DNA of 64,000 nt from Caballeronia mineralivorans PML1(12) (GCF_001028175.1 NZ_AEJF01000092.1:1-64000), one strand, 5' to 3'; shown: positions 52,711 through 62,100, counted from the stretch's first letter. Notes: generated by a model from the letters alone, not told the origin. A program made the numbers and translations.

Positions 52711-53898
52711 ATGCACACTATCAAACGAATCGATCCGCGCCGACCGTTTTCCATCACGGCGGAAGGGCTCAAGCGCATTACGCTGGGTGCTTTAGGCGTT
52801 GCGGGGGAAACCAGCGGCACCGTGCTCGGCGGACATCGTGAACAGGCTAAGCCACGCCGCACGACTTCTGCCGCGCAACGTTCATTGCTCGTGGCCGCGC
52901 ATAGCGACCGCGGTTCGCTTGACGACCACGCTCGCCAGACGCTTGCGGCTGCAGCATTGCTTGCGGACACGGCGACGCAAGTCGTGCTGCTTGTCCTGGG
53001 CGAATGGAAGGACGACGCCGCTGCACTCGGCGCGGACAAGGTTGTCGAGATGCCCGCGTTCGATCGACGCGCATTCGCGCCCGATGCCGCTCTGGACGCG
53101 CTCGCCGCATGTGTTGCGGCCTACTCGCCCGCACATGTTTTCCTCCCCGACAATGCAACCGGTGACGGCGACCTCGGCCGCCGATACGCGGCGCAGGCGA
53201 AGGCGTCAGTGGCGACCCAAGTGGTCGAGATCGACGCCACGCACGTTGCGGTTTATACGCAGGCGCGCAAGGCGTTCGCGTTGCGCTCGCTGCCCGATGT
53301 GATCCTGTTGGCGGCGAATGCCGTCGATGCAAGGTTGCCGTTCGTAGGCGCAGGCGAGCGGGTGGCGGCGGAGCAATTTATCGTTGAAAACCCGCAGACA
53401 ACAAGCCCGTACAAAGACCTCGGCATTGAGGAAATCGACGCCGCGCAAGTCGCGCTCGAAGAAGCGGATTTCATCGTATCGGCGGGCAATGGCGTCACCG
53501 ACGTGCCTGCGTTCGAACGTCTTGCAAGCATGGTAGGCGCGGCAATAGGCGCGAGCCGTGTAGCTGTCGACGACGGCAAGTTCCCGCGCGACAAGCAGAT
53601 CGGTGCAACGGGCAAGACCGTCGATGCGAGCATCTATATTGCGTTCGGTATTTCGGGCGCGGTGCAGCACTTGCAGGGCATCAAGGATTGCCGCCATGTG
53701 ATCGCGGTGAACCTGGATGCGAGCGCGCCGATTGCGAAACGCGCGAACTTGACGATCATCGGCGACGCGGCGGAAACGATCGCTGCCTTGACCGACGCCG
53801 CCGCGGCCGCGCGTAACGCGCGTGCCAATCCGGGCGCGATGACAACGCCGGGGGGCAATGCATCGAGCACAGCGAAGCTGGAAGGAGCGCTCGCATGA
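52711..53898 (+). CDS. Electron transfer flavoprotein alpha subunit of the dgc operon
   Basis: 395 aa ETF-alpha. N-terminal ETF domain (LLVAAHSDRGSLDDHARQT) and C-terminal FAD-binding domain (DDGKFPRDKQIGATGKTVDASIYIAFGISGAVQHLQGIK, VIAVNLDASAPIAKRANL). An unusual ~60-residue N-terminal extension (KRIDPRRPFSITAEGLKRITLG) precedes it, as in PA5400 of P. aeruginosa. Starts 3 bp after dgcB. It should carry electrons from the demethylase to the quinone pool. Confidence 0.92.
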   Translation: MHTIKRIDPRRPFSITAEGLKRITLGALGVAGETSGTVLGGHREQAKPRRTTSAAQRSLLVAAHSDRGSLDDHARQTLAAAALLADTATQVVLLVLGEWKDDAAALGADKVVEMPAFDRRAFAPDAALDALAACVAAYSPAHVFLPDNATGDGDLGRRYAAQAKASVATQVVEIDATHVAVYTQARKAFALRSLPDVILLAANAVDARLPFVGAGERVAAEQFIVENPQTTSPYKDLGIEEIDAAQVALEEADFIVSAGNGVTDVPAFERLASMVGAAIGASRVAVDDGKFPRDKQIGATGKTVDASIYIAFGISGAVQHLQGIKDCRHVIAVNLDASAPIAKRANLTIIGDAAETIAALTDAAAAARNARANPGAMTTPGGNASSTAKLEGALA

Positions 53899-53945
53899 AT
53901 CTGGGCAACTATCCGATCAAGCACGCTCGGGGAGCTTTCAATTGA
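53895..53945 (+). CDS. 16-codon leader ORF between etfA and etfB
   Basis: MNLGNYPIKHARGAFN: the ATG overlaps the ETF-alpha stop (ATGA) and has a perfect AAGGAG at 7 nt, and its TGA overlaps the TTG start of ETF-beta (TTGA). It seems built for translational coupling. It could instead be the original etfB start followed by a single-base frameshift. Confidence 0.45.
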   Translation: MNLGNYPIKHARGAFN

Positions 53946-54736
53946 GCAATGCATCGACCACTAGCCGCCTGAGCAAGATCGCCGTGCTCGTTTCGATCGG
54001 CCGTCATCCGGTAAGCGGCACCGCACGCTACAGCCGCAACGACGCAGCCGCACTGACGCTGGCGACGAAACTCGCGACACAACATCAGGCGACGCTCGAC
54101 GTATTGCACGCAGGCGATCCGACTAGTCCTGCGCTGCGCGAATACCTCGCATTGGGCGCGGCAAGAGTAGAAGTGCTGGCCGTGGCAACCGGCGATGAAA
54201 TCGCGCCCGCGTTGAACGCCCGGTTAAAGGGCTACGACCTTATCCTGACCGGCACGCGTGCGGAAGGCACGCAAGACAGTGGCATGCTGCCGTACCAGCT
54301 CGCCGACGCGATGAACATTCCGTTGCTTGCATCGGCGGTCGATATCGATGTTGAAGCGGCGCAAGTGACCGTGCGGCAATTCCTGCCGAAAGGTTTACGT
54401 CGCCGGGTGCAGGCAAGCTTGCCCGCGTTGGTCGCCGTCCACCCAATGGCAAATGCTACGCCGCGCTACGCTTACGCGAAGCTTCGCGAAGGGACCATCG
54501 AAAAGGTGCTCGTAAGCGCCGCAAACGCATCGGACGCTGCCGCCTGGTCGGCCAAACCCGCAACGGCGAAACCCATCCGCCTGGCCGCCGCCGAAAAGCG
54601 TTCGGGCCATGCGCGCATGCTCTCTGCCACGACCACGGAAAGCCGGGGCGGCAGCGTCGTAATTGAAGGGACTTCCGTCGAAAAAGCACAAGTGATCCTG
54701 GCGTATTTGCGCGAGCATCAACTCGTGGATTACTGA
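53942..54736 (+). CDS. Electron transfer flavoprotein beta subunit of the dgc operon
   Basis: 264 aa ETF-beta: KIAVLVSIGRHPVSGTARYSRNDAAALTLATKLA, the AMP-site region DLILTGTRAEGTQDSGMLPYQLADAMNIPLLASAVDI, and LPALVAVHPMANATPRYA. The TTG start is chosen because GGGAG lies 7 nt upstream and it gives the normal N-terminus. An ATG is not available nearby in frame. With the preceding gene it forms the dedicated ETF of the demethylation system. Confidence 0.88.
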   Translation: MSNASTTSRLSKIAVLVSIGRHPVSGTARYSRNDAAALTLATKLATQHQATLDVLHAGDPTSPALREYLALGAARVEVLAVATGDEIAPALNARLKGYDLILTGTRAEGTQDSGMLPYQLADAMNIPLLASAVDIDVEAAQVTVRQFLPKGLRRRVQASLPALVAVHPMANATPRYAYAKLREGTIEKVLVSAANASDAAAWSAKPATAKPIRLAAAEKRSGHARMLSATTTESRGGSVVIEGTSVEKAQVILAYLREHQLVDY

Positions 54737-54799
54737 TTTGCGACACCAAAATTCCCGCGCGTTCAAGGTCGGGCGGGGCACCAAAACACGGAGTACACG

Positions 54800-56098
54800 A
54801 TGAAAGTTTCCGCAGACGTTCGCGCAATGATCGAACGCCGCAAGAAGGGCCACACGCTCGAAGCGCCGTTCTATGCGAGCGAGGAAATCCACGCGCTCGA
54901 CATGGACGTGATCTTCCGCAAGCACTGGATCCAGGTCGCGGTCGAGCCGGACGTGCCGGAAGCGGGCGACTACATGACGGTGGAACTCGGCAACGATTCC
55001 ATCCTGATCGTGCGCGACGACGACATGCAGATCCGCGCATTCCACAATGTCTGCCGGCATCGCGGTGCACGCCTGTGCAGCTCGGAGAAGGGTTCGCTCG
55101 GCAATATCGTGTGCCCGTATCACAGCTGGACCTACAACCTGAACGGCGACCTGATGTTCGCCGAACACATGGGCGAGCAGTTCGACAAGTGCAAGCACAG
55201 TCTCAAGAAGGTGCACCTCGAGAATCTCGCGGGGCTGATTTTTATCTGTCTCGCTGATACGCCGCCGGCCGATTTCGCCGTATTGCGCGCTTCGATGGAA
55301 CCGTATCTTCTGCCGCACGGCCTTGCCGATTGCAAAGTGGCCGCGTCCATCGACATCATCGAAAAGGGCAACTGGAAGCTCACGATGGAGAACAATCGCG
55401 AGTGCTATCACTGCGTGGCGAACCATCCTGAACTGACCATCTCGCTCTACGAATACGGCTTTGGTTATCAGCGTTCCGCCGACAACGAAGAAGCCATGGC
55501 CGCGTTCGACAGGACGGTTGAAGAGCGCACGAAGCAATGGGAAGCGATGAACCTGCCGTCGAAGGAAATCGACCGGCTAGCGGATCTCGTCAGCGGCTTT
55601 CGCACGCAGCGATTGCCGCTCGATCGCAGCGGCGAGTCGCAGACGATGGACGCCAAGGTGGCATCGAAGAAATTGCTGGGCGGCTTTCAACAAGCCGATC
55701 TCGGCGGTCTCTCGTTCTGGACGCAGCCGAATTCGTGGCATCATTTCATGAGCGATCACATTGTGAGCTTCTCGGTGATTCCGCTGTCGGCCGGCGAAAC
55801 GCTCGTGCGCACCAAGTGGCTCGTGCACAAGGACGCGAAGGAAGGCGTCGACTACAACGTCGATAACCTCACCGCCGTCTGGCGCGCGACCAACGACCAG
55901 GACCGTGCATTGGTTGAATTCTCGCAACTCGGCGTGACGAGCAGCGCGTACGAACCGGGTCCGTATTCGCCGTTCACGGAAGGCCTCGTGGAGAAGTTCT
56001 GCGAGTGGTACATCGGGCGTCTCGAGGACTACGCGAATACGCCGGATGAAGCGAGCGTGACCTCGCACGGCGAAAAAGTCGTGTCGTTCAAGCGTTAA
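54800..56098 (+). CDS. gbcA: Glycine betaine demethylase oxygenase (Rieske) subunit
   Basis: 432 aa Rieske non-heme-iron oxygenase. 2Fe-2S ligands in CRHRGARLC (~84) and CPYHSW (~104). The mononuclear-iron region NNRECYHCVANHPEL (~197) carries the metal His residues. It oxidatively removes one methyl group from glycine betaine, giving dimethylglycine and formaldehyde. GGAG lies 6 nt before the ATG. GbcB, next gene, supplies electrons. Confidence 0.95.
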   Translation: MKVSADVRAMIERRKKGHTLEAPFYASEEIHALDMDVIFRKHWIQVAVEPDVPEAGDYMTVELGNDSILIVRDDDMQIRAFHNVCRHRGARLCSSEKGSLGNIVCPYHSWTYNLNGDLMFAEHMGEQFDKCKHSLKKVHLENLAGLIFICLADTPPADFAVLRASMEPYLLPHGLADCKVAASIDIIEKGNWKLTMENNRECYHCVANHPELTISLYEYGFGYQRSADNEEAMAAFDRTVEERTKQWEAMNLPSKEIDRLADLVSGFRTQRLPLDRSGESQTMDAKVASKKLLGGFQQADLGGLSFWTQPNSWHHFMSDHIVSFSVIPLSAGETLVRTKWLVHKDAKEGVDYNVDNLTAVWRATNDQDRALVEFSQLGVTSSAYEPGPYSPFTEGLVEKFCEWYIGRLEDYANTPDEASVTSHGEKVVSFKR

Positions 56099-56146
56099 GC
56101 GTAGCCAACATTCAACGGCGCACTCAAAGCACCAGCGGAGAAACAG

Positions 56147-57352
56147 ATGATGCGCGATCAGGCGACGTTCGAGGCCGCCCCGAACCGAGTCACCCAGCCC
56201 GAGTTCTGGGGCACGCTTCCCGCCCGTTGGGATAGCGACACCGACGACACGCTCGTCTGTTGCCACGTTCGTCAGGAAACGCACGACGTAAAGAGTTTTT
56301 TCTTTCGTGCGCCGGTTGAACGGACTTTTGCTTTCGAGCCGGGCCAGTTCATCACGCTGGAACTGGAGATAGACGGCGAATCGATTAACCGCTGCTACAC
56401 CATCTCGTCGCCGCCTACGCGTCCGCACACCATCTCCATCACGGTGAAGCGCGTGCCGGGCGGCAAGGTGTCGAACTGGCTGCACGATAATCTCCAGGCA
56501 GGCGGCAAAGTTCGTGTGCTCGGTCCAGCCGGCGAATTCACCTGCGCCCGGCATCCGGCGCGCAAGTTCCTGTTTTTATCGGCGGGATCGGGTGTGACGC
56601 CGTTGATGTCCATGAGCCGTGCGCACCACGAGCTTGGCGAGGATCGCGACATCGTGTTCGTGCATAGCGCACGCACTCCCGACGACATCATCTTCGCGCG
56701 CGAACTCGATCTGATTGCGTCGAACCAGGCGAATTTCCGTACGGCGTTCGTATGCGAACGAGTCGGCGAGCGCACCAACTGGCCGGGTGTGACGGGCTTT
56801 CTTACGCTGCCCTTGCTCAAACTGATCGCACCGGATTTCCTCGAACGGGAAATCTTTACCTGCGGTCCGGCGCCCTACATGAAAGCGGTGCGCGATCTGC
56901 TCGCGGAAGGCGGTTTCGACGCCACGCACTATCACGAAGAAAGCTTCTCCTTCGAGACGATTGCGGAAGTCGCGGCGCAACTGACGACCGCTCACGTGGC
57001 CGATGCGCTGCAGTCCGGCGAATCGTTCAGCGAGGCGCGCGAGAATGCGATCGGCTTCGATCCGGCGCCGGCTTCCGAATCGGTGGAAACCTCCTTCAAG
57101 GTCAGCTTTGCCAAGAGCAATCGCGAGATCGAATGCGGCAGCGCGCAGCATGTGCTGGATGCGGCCAAGAAATCGGGCGTGCGCTTGCCGGCGTCGTGTA
57201 CGCAAGGCATGTGCGGCACCTGCAAGGTCAAGCTGCTGTCCGGTGAAGTCGAGATGAAACATAACGGCGGCATTCGCCAGCGCGAGATCGATCAGGGCAT
57301 GGTGCTGCTGTGTTGCAGCAAGCCGCTGACGGATCTTGTCGTCGATAAGTAG
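56147..57352 (+). CDS. gbcB: Glycine betaine demethylase reductase subunit
   Basis: 401 aa reductase. FAD-binding RxYS-type motif INRCYTISSPP, NAD domain FLFLSAGSGVTPLMSMSR and EIFTCGPAPYMKAVRDLL. A ~40-residue linker leads to a plant-type 2Fe-2S ferredoxin domain, LPASCTQGMCGTCKVKLLSG (~349) with the last Cys in VLLCCSKPLTDL. It transfers NADH electrons to GbcA. A tandem ATG start is preceded by GCGGAG. Confidence 0.95.
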   Translation: MMRDQATFEAAPNRVTQPEFWGTLPARWDSDTDDTLVCCHVRQETHDVKSFFFRAPVERTFAFEPGQFITLELEIDGESINRCYTISSPPTRPHTISITVKRVPGGKVSNWLHDNLQAGGKVRVLGPAGEFTCARHPARKFLFLSAGSGVTPLMSMSRAHHELGEDRDIVFVHSARTPDDIIFARELDLIASNQANFRTAFVCERVGERTNWPGVTGFLTLPLLKLIAPDFLEREIFTCGPAPYMKAVRDLLAEGGFDATHYHEESFSFETIAEVAAQLTTAHVADALQSGESFSEARENAIGFDPAPASESVETSFKVSFAKSNREIECGSAQHVLDAAKKSGVRLPASCTQGMCGTCKVKLLSGEVEMKHNGGIRQREIDQGMVLLCCSKPLTDLVVDK

Positions 57353-57494
57353 GGTATTCAGCAGGGCCGGCGCCGCAGCCGGATAAAACGAGGTCGCATC
57401 CAGACAACTGGGTGTCGAAAAACAACCAGTCGGCGCATTTCTGGCCGGTGATTCTAAAGCCTCGATGGTTTGAACCGCATAGGGGAGTACGACA

Positions 57495-58355
57495 ATGAGA
57501 CTGATCAAAAAACTGCTTGTTTTAAGCACTTTAAGCGCTGCGCTGGCTGTAACCAGCACAGCGGTATTCGCCGCCGACGCGAAACCGACCATCAAGATCG
57601 GCTACGTGGAAGGCTGGGACGATAGCGTGGCGACAACGAACGTGGCGGCGCAAATCATCGAGAAGAAGCTGGGTTATCCCGTGCAACTCGTGCCGGTTGC
57701 CGCCGGCGTGATGTGGCAAGGCGTGGCGCGCGGCGACCTCGACATGACGCTGTGCGCGTGGTTGCCGGTCACGCACGGTGCGTACTGGGAGAACTTCAAG
57801 TCAAAGGTCGTCGACCTCGGCACCAACTTTCCCGATGCGAAGATCGGCCTGATCGTGCCGGAAGATGTGGACGTCACGAGCCTGGCGGATCTTGAAGCGA
57901 AGAAGGCGGAGTTCGGCGGTCGGATCGTTGGTATCGACGCAGGTGCCGGCGTGATGCAGAAAGCAGGCGAGGCGATCAAGGCATATAACCTCGACTACAC
58001 GTTGATGCCGAGCTCGGGTAGCGCGATGACGGCAGAATTGGCGCGCGCGGAAAACGCGAAGAAGCCGATCATTGTGACGGGCTGGAAACCGCACTGGATG
58101 TTCGCGAAGTACAAGCTGAAATTCCTGGAAGATCCGAAGAAGGTATTTGGTGAAGCGGAGCACGTCGACAACATCGTCAATCCGGAACTCGAAAAGAAAG
58201 CGCCTACTGTGGTCGCTTTCCTGAAGAAGTTCCAATGGAAACCGGGCGAGATCGACAGCGTGATGCTGGCAACGACGAACGGCGCCAAGCCGGCCGCTGC
58301 TGCCGATGCATGGATCGCCGCTCACGGCGACCGCGTGGCGAGCTGGACGAAGTAA
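57495..58355 (+). CDS. Glycine-betaine-type ABC periplasmic binding protein
   Basis: 286 aa with a Sec signal peptide (SAALAVTSTAVFAADA). OpuAC-like fold: PTIKIGYVEGWDDSVATTNVAAQIIEKKLG, GDLDMTLCAWLPVTHGAYWENF, KPIIVTGWKPHWMFAKYKL with Trp residues for a quaternary-ammonium cage. It follows gbcAB and has no permease, so it probably shares ChoVW. Closest in type to the glycine-betaine/proline-betaine binding proteins, distinct from the two choline-type ones in the window. A TGTCGAAAA element lies 74 bp upstream. Confidence 0.9.
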   Translation: MRLIKKLLVLSTLSAALAVTSTAVFAADAKPTIKIGYVEGWDDSVATTNVAAQIIEKKLGYPVQLVPVAAGVMWQGVARGDLDMTLCAWLPVTHGAYWENFKSKVVDLGTNFPDAKIGLIVPEDVDVTSLADLEAKKAEFGGRIVGIDAGAGVMQKAGEAIKAYNLDYTLMPSSGSAMTAELARAENAKKPIIVTGWKPHWMFAKYKLKFLEDPKKVFGEAEHVDNIVNPELEKKAPTVVAFLKKFQWKPGEIDSVMLATTNGAKPAAAADAWIAAHGDRVASWTK

Positions 58356-58378
58356 GTTTTCCGCGCTTCATTAGCTTC

Positions 58379-58414
58379 AACGAAAAACGCCGCTTTTTAG
58401 CGGCGTTTTTCGTT
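58379..58414. terminator. Bidirectional terminator between the binding protein and purU
   Basis: Arms AACGAAAAACGCCGCT / AGCGGCGTTTTTCGTT pair perfectly over 16 bp around a TTTT loop. A-runs on one side and T-runs on the other make it functional in both directions for the convergent genes. Confidence 0.92.
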
Positions 58415-58429
58415 ATTCCTGACAGAGGC

Positions 58430-59317
58430 TTATTGCAGCACCACCGTCCGGTCGCCGTTGATAAACACGCGCCGTTCAATGAACGCCTTCACCGCGCGTG
58501 CGAGCGTGATGCATTCCACGTCGCGCCCCGTCGCGAGCAAACGCTCCGGCTTGTAGGAGTGATCCACGCGTTCGACCACTTGTTCGATGATCGGACCTTC
58601 GTCGAGGTCGTCGGTCACAAAGTGGGCTGTTGCGCCAATCAACTTCACGCCACGCGTATGCGCCTGGTGATACGGCTTCGCACCCTTGAAGCCGGGCAGG
58701 AACGAATGATGGATGTTGATCGCGCGCGCGGCTAGCTTCCGGCTCGTCTCGCCCGACAGAATTTGCATATAGCGCGCAAGAATCATCAACTCCGCACCTG
58801 ACGACTCGAACAAATCGAGCAGGCGCGCTTCCTGTTGCGGTTTGGTGTCGGCGGTGACGGGAAGGTGATGAAACGGTAAACCATGCTGCACGGCCAGCGG
58901 TTCCAGATCGCGATGGTTCGACCCGATCCCGACAATATCCATCTTCAGCTCGCCCATGCGCCAGCGGAACAACAGGTCCGCGAGACAGTGCTCGAGCTTC
59001 GATACCATGATGAGCACCTTCGGCCGCGCAGCCACGTTGTGGATCGCCCACGTCATGGAGAAGCGTTCGGCAATAGGCGTGAACTCCTGCTGCAACGCGG
59101 CGATCTGCAGCGTTTCATCGTGGTCCACGCCATGGAATACGCAGCGCACGAAAAAACGCTGGCTGAGGTCGTCGTCGAAGACGGTGAGTTCATCGACATA
59201 ACACTGGTGCCGGTCGAGGAAGCCGACCACGGCGGCGACTTGTCCCGCGGCGCTCGGACATGCGATCGTCAGCACGAGTTGATGAGGAAGGGTGTCAATG
59301 ACGATATCACCGGCCAT
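58430..59317 (-). CDS. purU: Formyltetrahydrofolate deformylase
   Basis: 295 aa. N-terminal ACT domain (VLTIACPSAAGQVAAVVGFLDRHQCYVDELTVFDD), then the formyltransferase fold with active-site NIHHSFLPGFKGAKPYHQAHTRG and FVTDDLDEGPIIEQ. It hydrolyses 10-formyl-THF to formate and THF, which regenerates THF for sarcosine oxidase during betaine growth. The start with GTGGAG upstream is standard length; a further 17 upstream codons are in frame but not conserved. Confidence 0.93.
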   Translation of the reverse strand: MAGDIVIDTLPHQLVLTIACPSAAGQVAAVVGFLDRHQCYVDELTVFDDDLSQRFFVRCVFHGVDHDETLQIAALQQEFTPIAERFSMTWAIHNVAARPKVLIMVSKLEHCLADLLFRWRMGELKMDIVGIGSNHRDLEPLAVQHGLPFHHLPVTADTKPQQEARLLDLFESSGAELMILARYMQILSGETSRKLAARAINIHHSFLPGFKGAKPYHQAHTRGVKLIGATAHFVTDDLDEGPIIEQVVERVDHSYKPERLLATGRDVECITLARAVKAFIERRVFINGDRTVVLQ

Positions 59318-59453
59318 GCGGTTCTCCACTATGCAAATGGCAGCGCCGCGAAGGCGGCGCGTATACATCGCAGTAGAACAAACTACACGGGGTGGCGGCT
59401 AGAAGCTAAACGCCGTGGCGCTGGTATCGGAGCGTCAGGCGGTTCAGGCAGGT

Positions 59454-60374
59454 TCAGGCTGTCACGCCGCACTCGACGAGCAGCCAGTCGCGAAACGCAC
59501 ACACGGCTGTAGTTTGAGCGCGCGGCGCATTCAAAAGATATCCGCCGTCCGTTGTGACGGGTGTGTCGAACAACTCGATCAGTTGACCGCTCGCGACGAG
59601 TTCGTCCACCAGGGGTGCCCAGCCAAGCGCCACGCCTTGGCCCATGATCGCAGCATGCGCGACGAAGCCGTAGCTGTTGAACGTGATGCCGCGATGCGCG
59701 GGCGGCGCCGCCAGCCGGTGCGCCGCGAACCAGCCATGCCACGACAGCCAGCGCTCGGGGTTCGTCGGCTCCAGATGCAGCAGCGGCAGGTTGATGAGGT
59801 CCGAGGGATGACCGGGCTTGCCGTGTCGCGCGAGAAACGCCGGACTGCACACGGGCGTGACTTGTTCGGGAAACAATTTGACCGTGCCGCGTCCCGCCCA
59901 GTCGGTCGCCGCATGACCGAAACCGATCACGATATCGGCATGATCGTGATCGGCGGCGAGCACGTCTTGCGCCGTGGTGATCTTTACATCGACGTCCGGC
60001 ATCAGCGCCTTGAATTGCGACAGGCGCGGCATCAGCCAGTACGTCGCGAAGCCGAAGTCGGTCAGGAGATTGAGCGAGCGCTGCGCGGGCGCGGCGTGAC
60101 GCGCGCGGATGTCGTTGGTAGCAATGCGGATGGTGTCCAGGCTCTGGCGCACGGCTTCGAACAGGCGTACGCCATCCTCGGTCAACGTCACGCCGCGGTG
60201 CCCACGCTCGAACAGTGGCGCACCGAGGTTTTCCTCAAGCTGCACCACGCGCTGGCTGACGGCCGGCTGCGTGGAGCCGAGTTCGCGGGCGGCGGCGGTG
60301 AAGCTGGCGAGACGCGCGGCGGACTCGAACATCGATAGCGCCTGCATTGGCGGCAAACGGTCTTGTCTCGACAT
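59454..60374 (-). CDS. LysR-family regulator of betC
   Basis: 306 aa, LysR helix-turn-helix (LSMFESAARLASFTAAARELGS, TQPAVSQRVVQLEENLGAPLF) and effector domain (LLTDFGFATYWLMPRLSQF, MGQGVALGWAPLVDELVASG). The gene diverges from choline sulfatase, as is usual for the choline-sulfate utilisation regulator. A perfect palindrome lies just upstream of its start, suited to self- and betC regulation. Confidence 0.9.
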   Translation of the reverse strand: MSRQDRLPPMQALSMFESAARLASFTAAARELGSTQPAVSQRVVQLEENLGAPLFERGHRGVTLTEDGVRLFEAVRQSLDTIRIATNDIRARHAAPAQRSLNLLTDFGFATYWLMPRLSQFKALMPDVDVKITTAQDVLAADHDHADIVIGFGHAATDWAGRGTVKLFPEQVTPVCSPAFLARHGKPGHPSDLINLPLLHLEPTNPERWLSWHGWFAAHRLAAPPAHRGITFNSYGFVAHAAIMGQGVALGWAPLVDELVASGQLIELFDTPVTTDGGYLLNAPRAQTTAVCAFRDWLLVECGVTA

Positions 60375-60383
60375 AAGTCCCCC

Positions 60384-60397
60384 TTATGAGCTCATAA
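60384..60397. promoter_or_regulatory. LysR operator between the regulator and betC
   Basis: TTATGAGCTCATAA is a perfect 14-bp palindrome containing T-N11-A, 10 bp upstream of the LysR ATG and 122 bp before betC. Confidence 0.7.
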
Positions 60398-60518
60398 CGT
60401 TTTGCTCTCTTCACAGCCGCGAATTGGACGGCAATAGTGGTGCGCAATGCGGACTGTCCGCGTTTCATTTTGCTGCAATACCGCGCCACCTCTCCGATTC
60501 TATTCGAGCCTCGCTCCG

Positions 60519-62057
60519 ATGCTTAAACCTAAACAAAATATCCTTATTCTGATGGCCGATCAAATGACGCCGTTCGCGTTATCGGCATATGGCCATCACG
60601 TCACGAAAACGCCGAACATGGACGCGCTCGCGGCCCGGGGCGTTGTCTTCGATTCTGCGTATTGCGCGAGTCCGCTTTGCGCGCCGTCGCGTTTTTCGTT
60701 CTTGTCGGGCAAGTTGCCCTCGGCAATAGGCGCCTACGATAACGCCGCCGAATTTCCCTCGCAAACATTAACGTTCGCGCATTACCTGCGTGCGGAGGGA
60801 TACCGCACGATTCTCTCAGGAAAGATGCACTTTTGCGGTCCCGATCAGCTGCACGGTTTCGAGGAGCGCCTGACTACCGACATCTATCCGGCGGATTTTG
60901 GTTGGACGCCGAACTGGGACGACTTCGAGACGCGGCCGAGCTGGTATCACAACATGAGTTCCGTGATCGACGCGGGGCCGTGCGTGCGTACGAATCAACT
61001 CGATTTCGACGATGAAGTGACCTACACCACGCGCCAGAAGCTATTCGATATCGCGCGCGAGCGGCAAGCCGGAAAGGACGAGCGGCCGTTTTGCGTGGTG
61101 GCTTCCCTTACGCACCCGCACGATCCGTACGCGATTCCGCAGAAATACTGGGACATGTACCGCGACGAAGACATTGAAATGCCCGCACATCGTGACACGC
61201 TGGACGCCGCGGATCCCCATTCGAAGCGCCTGCGCTATGTGTGTGAAACCGACAAGACCCCGCCGACGGACCAGCAGATCCGCAACGCACGCCATGCGTA
61301 TTACGGCGCGATTTCCTACGTCGATGCGCAATTCGGCGCGATCCTCGAGGCACTCGATCAAGCGGGACTGGCCGACGACACCATCGTGATCGTGACTTCG
61401 GATCATGGCGAGATGCTCGGCGAACGGGGTCTCTGGTACAAGATGACGTTCTTCGAAGGTGGCTGCCGTGTGCCGCTGATCGTGCATGCGCCGGGCCAAT
61501 TCGACGCGGCTCACGTGAGCGCGTCGGTATCGCATCTCGACTTGCTGCCGACGCTCGTGGAACTGGGTCGTGGCGCTGCGCGACCGGCATGGCCGGATAC
61601 GCTCGATGGCCGGAGTCTCGTGCCGCATCTGCGCGGCGAGCCACAGGCACACGATGAAGCCATCGGCGAGTACTTGGCCGAAGGTGCGATTGCACCGATC
61701 GTGATGCTGCGCCGGGGCGACTTCAAGTTCATTCATACGCCCTCTGACCCCGACCAGCTCTTCAGCGTTGCAGAGGATCCACTCGAACGCACCAACCTTG
61801 CCACGCTGCCGGAACACGCTGCGAAAGTGTCTGCGTTCCGCGAGGAAATCGCGGCGCGCTGGAATTTGGAAGCGCTGCGCGAAGAAGTCGTGCAAAGCCA
61901 GCGACGCCGGCAATTCCACTTCGAAGCGACCACGCAAGGTCTGATCGAATCATGGGACTGGCAACCGTCCGTCGACGCCAGCCAACGCTATATGCGCAAT
62001 CACATCGACCTCGACACGCTCGAAGCGATGGCGCGTTTTCCCGCTGTCAAACGCTAA
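60519..62057 (+). CDS. betC: Choline sulfatase
   Basis: 512 aa sulfatase. The formylglycine Cys is C54 in CAPSR; metal-binding NILILMADQ (Asp14, Gln15) and TIVIVTSDHGEMLGERG are intact. The choline-sulfatase-specific C-terminal part (ESWDWQPSVDASQRYMRNHID) is present. It hydrolyses choline-O-sulfate to choline and sulfate in the cytoplasm. The chosen ATG gives the conserved start; the ribosome site is weak. It opens the pathway for the bet genes. 43 bp before the choline-type binding protein. Confidence 0.95.
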   Translation: MLKPKQNILILMADQMTPFALSAYGHHVTKTPNMDALAARGVVFDSAYCASPLCAPSRFSFLSGKLPSAIGAYDNAAEFPSQTLTFAHYLRAEGYRTILSGKMHFCGPDQLHGFEERLTTDIYPADFGWTPNWDDFETRPSWYHNMSSVIDAGPCVRTNQLDFDDEVTYTTRQKLFDIARERQAGKDERPFCVVASLTHPHDPYAIPQKYWDMYRDEDIEMPAHRDTLDAADPHSKRLRYVCETDKTPPTDQQIRNARHAYYGAISYVDAQFGAILEALDQAGLADDTIVIVTSDHGEMLGERGLWYKMTFFEGGCRVPLIVHAPGQFDAAHVSASVSHLDLLPTLVELGRGAARPAWPDTLDGRSLVPHLRGEPQAHDEAIGEYLAEGAIAPIVMLRRGDFKFIHTPSDPDQLFSVAEDPLERTNLATLPEHAAKVSAFREEIAARWNLEALREEVVQSQRRRQFHFEATTQGLIESWDWQPSVDASQRYMRNHIDLDTLEAMARFPAVKR

Positions 62058-62100
62058 GTCCAAGCTGCTGAACCAACCACACCACCCACAGGAAGCCAAC

